This document shows positions 59,117 through 64,000 of a stretch of DNA of 64,000 bases, one piece after another. Positions within the stretch are counted from its first letter, which is position 1. Each line of letters opens with the position of its first letter. The DNA is from Brevundimonas lenta. GTDB taxonomy: Bacteria; Pseudomonadota; Alphaproteobacteria; Caulobacterales; Caulobacteraceae. The position numbers and the translations under genes are program-made. The stretch covers positions 1,342,195-1,406,194 of the forward strand of contig NZ_JACIDM010000001.1 of the NCBI RefSeq assembly GCF_014196335.1, read 5' to 3'. The notes under the pieces are model-generated. The model made no database searches. It worked only from the letters and a program-made list of their open reading frames with translations, and had not been told where the DNA came from.

Positions 59117-60823
59117 ATGTCCCGCATCCTCATCACCTCGGCGCTGCCCTACATCAACGGCATCAAGCACCTGGGGAACCTGGCGGGCTCGATGCTGCCG
59201 GCCGACGTATACGCCCGCTTCAAGCGCGCCCAGGGCCATGAGGTCCTCTACATCTGCGCCACCGACGAGCATGGCACCCCGGCCGAGCTGGCCGCCGCCG
59301 CCGCCGGTCAGGACGTGAAGACGTATTGCGACGAGCAGCACGACATCCAGAAGAGCGCCGGCGAGAAGTTCGGCCTGTCCTACGACTGGTTCGGCCGCTC
59401 CTCGAACAAGCCGAACCACCGCCTGACGCAGCATTTCGCCGAGGTGCTGGAAAAGAACGGCCTCATCGAGGAACGCGTCGACCGGATGATCTATTCGATC
59501 GACGACGCCCGCTTCCTGCCCGACCGCTACGTCGAGGGCACCTGCCCGCACTGCGGCCACGTCGGCGCGCGCGGTGATCAGTGCGACAACTGCGGCCGTC
59601 TGCTTGACCCGACCGACCTGATCGATCCGTATTCCTCGGTGTCCGGTTCGAAGAACCTGGAAGTCCGGGACACCCGTCACCTCTATTTGCTGCAGACGAA
59701 GCTGGAGCAGCCGATCCGCGACTGGATCGGGACCAAGGCCGACTGGCAGACCCTGGCCCGGTCCATCGCCTACAAACATCTCGACGAAGGTCTGATCGAT
59801 CGCGGCATCACCCGCGACCTGAAGTGGGGCGTTCCGGTGGTGGCCGAGGACGGCGGGCCGCGCCCCGGTATGGAAGGCAAGGTCTTCTACGTCTGGTTCG
59901 ACGCCCCCATTGAATACATCGGGGCGACCGAGGAATGGGCCGACGCGACCGGCCGCACCTGGCGCGACTGGTGGCGCACCGACGAAGGCGCCGACGACGT
60001 CCGCTACGTCCAGTTCATGGGCAAGGACAACGTCGCCTTCCACACCGTCAGCTTCCCGGCGACCATCCTCGGCTCGGGCGAGCCGTGGAAGACCGTCGAC
60101 ACGCTCAAGGCCTTCAACTGGCTCAACTGGTACGGCGGCAAATTCTCGACCAGCCAGAAGCGCGGCGTCTTCATGGACCAGGCGCTGGAGCTGCTGCCCG
60201 CCGACTACTGGCGTTGGCACCTGACCGCCTATGGCCCCGAACATTCGGACGCAGCCTTCACCTGGGAGCAGTTCCAGTCGACGACGAACAAGGACCTGGC
60301 CGACGTGCTGGGCAATTTCGTCAACCGCATCGTCAAGTTCGCGGAGTCGAAATTCGAGGGCGTCGTTCCCGACGAGGGCGAGCCGGGCCCGCTGGAAGCG
60401 AAGCTGGAGGCCGACATCCGCGCCGGCATCGCCGACGCCACGGCCCAGTTCGAGGCCATGGAGTTCCGCAAGGCCGCCCAGGCCCTGCGCGCCGTCTGGG
60501 TGCTGGGCAACGAGTATCTGCAGGAGGCCGCCCCCTGGACCGCATACAAGACCGATGTGCCGCGCTCGGCCGTCGGCGTGCGCACCGGCCTGAACCTGGT
60601 GGCCCTGTTCGCCCGTCTGGCCGCGCCGGTCATGCCGTTCGCGGCCGCCCGCATCGCCGCCTCGGTCGGCTCGACCGACCTCAGCTGGCCGACCGCCGAC
60701 GAGCCGTTGCTGGACGTCCTGCCGCGCGGCCGGGCGGTCGCTGCGGGCGGCGTGCTCTTCACCAAAATCGAGGATGGCCAGGTCGTGGAATGGTCAGAGC
60801 GCTTCGGCGGCGCTCAGGCGTAG
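59117..60823 (+). CDS. metG: Methionyl-tRNA synthetase
   Basis: A 568-residue enzyme. [17 protein letters not shown] carries the HIGH-type signature, [19 protein letters not shown] is the four-Cys zinc knuckle, and KFSTSQKRG replaces KMSKS, as is usual in MetG. C-terminal anticodon-binding domain contains [12 protein letters not shown]. There is no C-terminal tRNA-binding EMAP domain, so it is a shorter form. Its last ten bases overlap the convergent regulator gene. Confidence 0.97.
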   Translation: MSRILITSALPYINGIKHLGNLAGSMLPADVYARFKRAQGHEVLYICATDEHGTPAELAAAAAGQDVKTYCDEQHDIQKSAGEKFGLSYDWFGRSSNKPNHRLTQHFAEVLEKNGLIEERVDRMIYSIDDARFLPDRYVEGTCPHCGHVGARGDQCDNCGRLLDPTDLIDPYSSVSGSKNLEVRDTRHLYLLQTKLEQPIRDWIGTKADWQTLARSIAYKHLDEGLIDRGITRDLKWGVPVVAEDGGPRPGMEGKVFYVWFDAPIEYIGATEEWADATGRTWRDWWRTDEGADDVRYVQFMGKDNVAFHTVSFPATILGSGEPWKTVDTLKAFNWLNWYGGKFSTSQKRGVFMDQALELLPADYWRWHLTAYGPEHSDAAFTWEQFQSTTNKDLADVLGNFVNRIVKFAESKFEGVVPDEGEPGPLEAKLEADIRAGIADATAQFEAMEFRKAAQALRAVWVLGNEYLQEAAPWTAYKTDVPRSAVGVRTGLNLVALFARLAAPVMPFAAARIAASVGSTDLSWPTADEPLLDVLPRGRAVAAGGVLFTKIEDGQVVEWSERFGGAQA

Positions 60824-61644
60824 CCGTGGTTCCGGCGCAAGGCCTCTGTCACCCGCAGCGCGCTGCGCGCCTGCAGGGTGAACGGATCCGCAGCCGAGCC
60901 CCGGAACTGCTCTGACCACAGGGTGACGCCGGCGTTCCCGTCGATCAGGAAGGCGGTGACCCTGACGTCGTCGCCGCACACGCTGACGGCGCCGTCGACT
61001 ACGTGGCTGGCGCCAAGCGACCGGGCCGCGTGGCTCTTGCTCGTTCCGCGGAACCGGAAGCTGTCGGGGCGCCCGACCACCGCCGTGCCGCTGTCCCGCG
61101 CCAGCATCGACAGGATGCAGTCCGACACCCCTTCGGCCAGGGATGCGGCGGCGGGATCGCCGGTTCCGTCGAAGGCCAGAACAGCCACCAGCGGATCCAC
61201 GCTCTCCTCGGCGGCCTCGGCGCGCCAGTACGCGCCGTCCGCCGGCGCCCAGGACTTCGCTTCCGTCACCCGGACAGGCGCCGGCGACATGGCCTTCGTC
61301 CTGACCAGTCGGTATCCGACCCGGGGCACGGTCTCGATGGCAAAGCCGGCCTCGAAGCCTTCCGCCAGGCGGCGGATCTTGCCGATAATCCGGTTGATCG
61401 CGTCGTCGCCGACGATCACCCCGTCCCAGCAGCGGGCGATCAGATCGTCCCGCGACAGAACCGAGCCCTCGGCCTTCGCCAGCGCGACCAGAACCAGGGC
61501 CACACGCGGCTCGATATGCTGTGCGTCGCCATGGGCCTCCGCCTCGCACAGCGATGGCCGCAAGGTCATGTCGCCCACAAGGAGATCCGGTTCGTGTGCC
61601 AGACCTCGCGCTGTTTGATCGGAGCCCGATCCGTAGGCGGTCAT
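60814..61644 (-). CDS. Winged-helix regulator with TolB-like C-terminal module
   Basis: A 276-residue protein. Residues ~20-115 form an OmpR/PhoB-type winged helix ([44 protein letters not shown]). The C-terminal half has the module known from CadC-like and adenylate-cyclase proteins: [41 protein letters not shown] and [22 protein letters not shown]. There is no membrane helix between them, unlike CadC. ATG 61644 is used; a TTG at 61695 would extend it by 17 residues. Target genes are unknown. Confidence 0.82.
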   Translation of the reverse strand: MTAYGSGSDQTARGLAHEPDLLVGDMTLRPSLCEAEAHGDAQHIEPRVALVLVALAKAEGSVLSRDDLIARCWDGVIVGDDAINRIIGKIRRLAEGFEAGFAIETVPRVGYRLVRTKAMSPAPVRVTEAKSWAPADGAYWRAEAAEESVDPLVAVLAFDGTGDPAAASLAEGVSDCILSMLARDSGTAVVGRPDSFRFRGTSKSHAARSLGASHVVDGAVSVCGDDVRVTAFLIDGNAGVTLWSEQFRGSAADPFTLQARSALRVTEALRRNHGYA

Positions 61645-61957
61645 CGGCGTTACGTCAGCCGGAAAGCGGCTGCCTGACTTCGTCTGAAGGCGCAAAACCG
61701 GTCGTGCAGGAGCGCGGCGCGCCGGGCTTCCGGCTATCGCGACCAGTCAGCTGAAAATACCTGATTGTTGCAGTTCTTAATGTACGCCTCGCGCCCGGCC
61801 GGGTCGCATTAAATCGGCTCAATGTTGGAGGCGACGAGGTGGTCCGGACCGCGATCCATCGGCTTAAGATCGGCTGTCCGACCTTTCCGGCATCGGCCGT
61901 AAACCGGACTCTGGACGCGGCGTCATCCTGCGTCATCGAGTTTCCGGAGACCTCCCC
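61645..61957. other. Intergenic region upstream of urcA
   Basis: These 313 bases hold no gene. The middle (about 61741-61830) is A/T-richer, with AAATACCTGATTGTTGCAG and CTTAATG followed by a GGCCGGG stretch. No clear promoter, repeat or hairpin was identified apart from CGCCCGGCCGGGTCG. Confidence 0.5.
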
Positions 61958-62332
61958 ATGACCGGCATTTCCAGGGCCCTGGCCGTCGTCGCAGTATCGA
62001 CGCTCGCGCTGGCCGCCAGCAGCGCCCAATCCCAGACCTATCCTGACCAGACCACCCGCATCGCGCCGGTCGAGGTGCTTCGTGACTCCGTGCGCATTCA
62101 ATACGGCGACCTCGATCTGGCCACCGTTGCGGGCCGGGACGCCATGGACGCCCGGATTCATCGGGCGAGCTTCCATGTTTGCCAGGTGAACCGTCAGCCC
62201 CTGGTTCAGCAGTTCGACAGGCTGCAATGCGTGAACGAGGCCCGTCGCGGCGCCAACCAGCAACTCGCCAACAATATGGCCAGAAGCTACGCCCAGAACG
62301 AGCGCGTGCTGGTCATGGCGATCGCTCATTAG
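61958..62332 (+). CDS. UrcA family exported protein
   Basis: A 124-residue protein with a signal peptide (to about residue 26, SSAQSQ) and the UrcA pattern: VRIQYGDLDLATVAGRDAMDARI, HVCQVNRQPLV and a second Cys in LQCVNEARR. UrcA proteins are common in Caulobacter and Sphingomonas and are of unknown function, probably periplasmic with one disulfide. GGAGA precedes the ATG. Confidence 0.9.
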   Translation: MTGISRALAVVAVSTLALAASSAQSQTYPDQTTRIAPVEVLRDSVRIQYGDLDLATVAGRDAMDARIHRASFHVCQVNRQPLVQQFDRLQCVNEARRGANQQLANNMARSYAQNERVLVMAIAH

Positions 62333-62423
62333 CTGTTCGCCTCAAACGGACTAGGTCGTCCGGCCGCCTCGACGCTGCGCCCATACGGCGGTATTCCGTA
62401 GTCCCTCTGATCTGGAGGGCGTG

Positions 62424-62870
62424 ATGCGCTCGCTCGCGGTCGTGACGGCCTGTCTGGGGGCTCCGCTTCTGGGGTTGCTGCCCGCCTGGCAGGCCGTGGA
62501 GCAGGTCCAGTCGATCCCCCTGCGTCGTGGATATTACGTAGCCTCCGACACCGGCTGCGATGAAGCCTCCCGCGCCACCGTGATGCTGTTCAAGGGCGAT
62601 GGCTTCGGGCTCAACTGCGAAACCGTGTCGATCGAGCGCCTCAGCCCGACCCGCTACCGCCTGAACGACCGCTGCTCCGACGACAGGGGAGGCGAGGGGA
62701 CCACGGACTCGTCCACCGTCTACGAGGTTAGCAGCGACATGGCCTTCACCATCCGTGGAGACGATGGCTCGGCCTACTCTGCGCGCTTCTGCCGGCAGCA
62801 GCAGATGCCGGAGCCCTTCAGCACCAACGACATCTCCGACATCGTCAAGGCGCCCGCGCCTACGCCTTGA
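62424..62870 (+). CDS. Exported hypothetical protein with conserved cysteines
   Basis: A 148-residue protein with a signal-like N-terminus (MRSLAVVTACLGAPLLGLLPAW). The mature part has Cys in TGCDEASRA, LNCETVSI, DRCSDDRG and RFCRQQQ, an even number that suggests disulfides in the periplasm. No family is recognised. ATG 62424 is preferred to GTG 62421 because GGAGGG is at better spacing. It overlaps the convergent gene by 11 bases. Confidence 0.7.
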   Translation: MRSLAVVTACLGAPLLGLLPAWQAVEQVQSIPLRRGYYVASDTGCDEASRATVMLFKGDGFGLNCETVSIERLSPTRYRLNDRCSDDRGGEGTTDSSTVYEVSSDMAFTIRGDDGSAYSARFCRQQQMPEPFSTNDISDIVKAPAPTP

Positions 62871-63987
62871 TCATATGCGGCGTGAAGCGCGCCGTATTGC
62901 CGGTGATCAGACCGGCCTCGCGGATGCCCATGCCGACCGCCTCGCCGTCGACGATCCAGCTGCCGATCACCGGCCGGTGTCCGTCGAAATCGGGTAGATC
63001 GTACAGCCGCTGCCAGACGTAGCCTTCGTCGCCGTAGTCGCCGCCGGTCGCCTCGACGACCCGGCCGCCCTTCACCACCGAGATGTTGGCGCCTTCGCGG
63101 GCCAGCACCGGTTTGCGGACATGGTCGCCGGTCAACGGCTCGAACGAGGCCTCCAGCAGGTTCGGATGATGCGGGAACAGATCCCACAGGATCGGCAGCA
63201 GCGCCTTGTTCGACCAGATCATCTTCCAGACCGGCTCGATCCACTGCGTAGGCGCGGTCGCGATCAGCCGTCCGAAGTCCTCGGCCAGCAGCCATTCCCA
63301 CGGATAGAGGTGGTACAGGACTTCGATCGGTCGGCCCGCGTCGTCGATGAACCGTCGGCCGTCCCAGGCGATCTCCTCGATCGGCGTCTGCACGCTTCCG
63401 ACCCCGCCCTCGCGCGCCACATCCCGCATATAGGCCACGGTGACCGCGTCCTCGGCCGCGCCCTGCGACGAGTGGGTGAAATGGGCCAGCGGCGACTGCA
63501 GCCGCGGCGCGATCTCGCGCCAGCGCGCGATCAGCGCGTCATGGATGCCGTTGAACTGGTCGCGTCCCGGAAAGACCTCTTCCAGCCAGTCCCACTGAAT
63601 CACCGCCGCCTCGAGCAGGGACGTCGGGGTGTCGCAGTTGAACTCGAACATCTTCGGCGGCGAGACGCCGTCGTAGCCCAGGTCGAGGCGGCCGTAGTTC
63701 AGCGCCGGCGGCTCGTCGTCCCACGCCTTGCGGATCATCGGGACGGCGAAGTCCGGGATGCCGAAGCGGTGGAACAGGTCGTGGTCGATGATGTGCTGCC
63801 CGGCCTTCAGGCACAGGGCGTACAGCTCTTCGGTCGCTAGTTCGATCTGCCGGATCTGACGCCGGTCGAAACGGTAGCAGGCGGCCTCGTTCCAGTAGGG
63901 AACGCCCTCCGCGGTGTGCCAGACGAGGCCCAGGGCCTCGACCCGCTCGCGCCAGTCGTGGCGCGGCGTCAGAGGCAGGCGATCCAT
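62860..63987 (-). CDS. Glutathionylspermidine synthase family protein (YgiC-like)
   Basis: A 375-residue ATP-grasp protein of the preATP-grasp/glutathionylspermidine-synthase family: YRFDRRQIRQIELATEELY, FEFNCDTPTSLLEAAVIQWDW, VLYHLYPWEWLLAEDFG, WKMIWSNKALLPILWDLFP and VLAREGANISVVKGG. It lacks the amidase domain of E. coli Gsp. YgiC-type members are peptide ligases of uncertain substrate. A stop codon of another minus-strand gene lies five bases upstream of its start (63992-63994), so it is probably the second gene of an operon that continues outside the window. Confidence 0.88.
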   Translation of the reverse strand: MDRLPLTPRHDWRERVEALGLVWHTAEGVPYWNEAACYRFDRRQIRQIELATEELYALCLKAGQHIIDHDLFHRFGIPDFAVPMIRKAWDDEPPALNYGRLDLGYDGVSPPKMFEFNCDTPTSLLEAAVIQWDWLEEVFPGRDQFNGIHDALIARWREIAPRLQSPLAHFTHSSQGAAEDAVTVAYMRDVAREGGVGSVQTPIEEIAWDGRRFIDDAGRPIEVLYHLYPWEWLLAEDFGRLIATAPTQWIEPVWKMIWSNKALLPILWDLFPHHPNLLEASFEPLTGDHVRKPVLAREGANISVVKGGRVVEATGGDYGDEGYVWQRLYDLPDFDGHRPVIGSWIVDGEAVGMGIREAGLITGNTARFTPHMIKA

Positions 63988-63991
63988 GGGG

Positions 63992-64000
63992 TCAGCCGCC
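63992..64000 (-). CDS. Last codons of an upstream gene (cut by window edge)
   Basis: On the minus strand, the sequence reads two Gly codons and TGA, ending five bases before the YgiC-like start. It may be the end of the preceding gene of that operon. Nothing can be said about its product. Confidence 0.3.
   Translation of the reverse strand, partial: GG

Overview
The window is a high-GC, densely packed stretch of an alphaproteobacterial chromosome that most resembles Brevundimonas or a close relative in the Caulobacteraceae. This rests on gene content: an flgF-flgG-flgA-flgH rod/ring operon, fliL-fliM, the flmG/flbT/flaF/flagellin module, an SpmX-type polarity protein, a UrcA-family protein, perfect sigma-54 promoter sequence, and a tRNA-His of the alphaproteobacterial type (no G-1, A73). 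No rRNA, transposase, integrase, prophage or CRISPR array was found, so the region reads as core chromosome with small repeat elements between genes.

Layout. 1-4.0 kb: end of msrA, a YjbR-like protein, a DUF885 metallopeptidase-like protein and three tandem small exported paralogues. 4.2-6.1 kb: a LuxR-type HTH cassette containing an apparent nested gene, then an XRE regulator. 6.1-12.4 kb: flagellar genes, with flgFGAH on the minus strand from a consensus sigma-54 promoter and fliL-fliM-DUF6468-motE on the plus strand. 12.4-16.7 kb: two stand-alone exbD genes, folE, cysS and small acidic proteins. 16.8-21.3 kb: flmG (flagellin glycosyltransferase), flbT, flaF, a 970-bp gene-free repeat-rich gap and a flagellin gene with a sigma-54-like promoter and a structured leader. 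21.3-28.1 kb: exoD, DUF3008, DUF3617, isovaleryl-CoA dehydrogenase, spmX, mgtE, tRNA-Leu, a FliN-like protein and lipB. 28.2-37.1 kb: TonB-dependent receptor, FMN reductase, HD-GYP protein, propionyl-CoA carboxylase alpha subunit and an S41-like protein. 37.2-43.4 kb: msrB, tRNA-Thr, murA, DUF2948, UPF0262, infA, maf, RNase E/G-like, yacG and tRNA-Phe. 43.8-45.9 kb: exbB-exbD-tonB. 46-50 kb: M48 protease, tRNA-His, tam, a patatin-like protein and DUF1489. 50.2-56.4 kb: leucine-catabolism genes (both methylcrotonyl-CoA carboxylase subunits and the hydratase) interrupted by an Mrr-type nuclease gene and a DUF3667 gene. 56.7-64.0 kb: MATE exporter, GNAT, VOC, metG, a winged-helix regulator, urcA, an exported hypothetical and a glutathionylspermidine-synthase-like gene.

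How the parts work together. The flagellar genes cover rod and L-ring (FlgF, FlgG, FlgH, FlgA), switch and stator-associated parts (FliM, FliL, MotE-like, FliN-like) and filament production (flagellin, FlbT, FlaF, FlmG). IVD, MccA/MccB and the methylglutaconyl-CoA hydratase form the middle of leucine degradation, and PccA feeds propionyl-CoA to methylmalonyl-CoA. ExbB-ExbD-TonB would energise receptors such as the one at 28-30 kb.

The most unusual observations are: (1) a complete reading frame with strong coding signal nested inside the linker of an HTH-transmembrane protein at 4.2-4.9 kb; (2) four intergenic elements built as inverted arms of tandem 7-mers or 9-mers, with three unrelated unit sequences but the same architecture; (3) three tandem exported paralogues sharing two cysteines; (4) a cysteine pair in the two orphan ExbDs that is absent from the operon ExbD; and (5) a likely catalytically degenerate SpmX muramidase domain. 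All functional calls are from reading the sequence; no database search was run.
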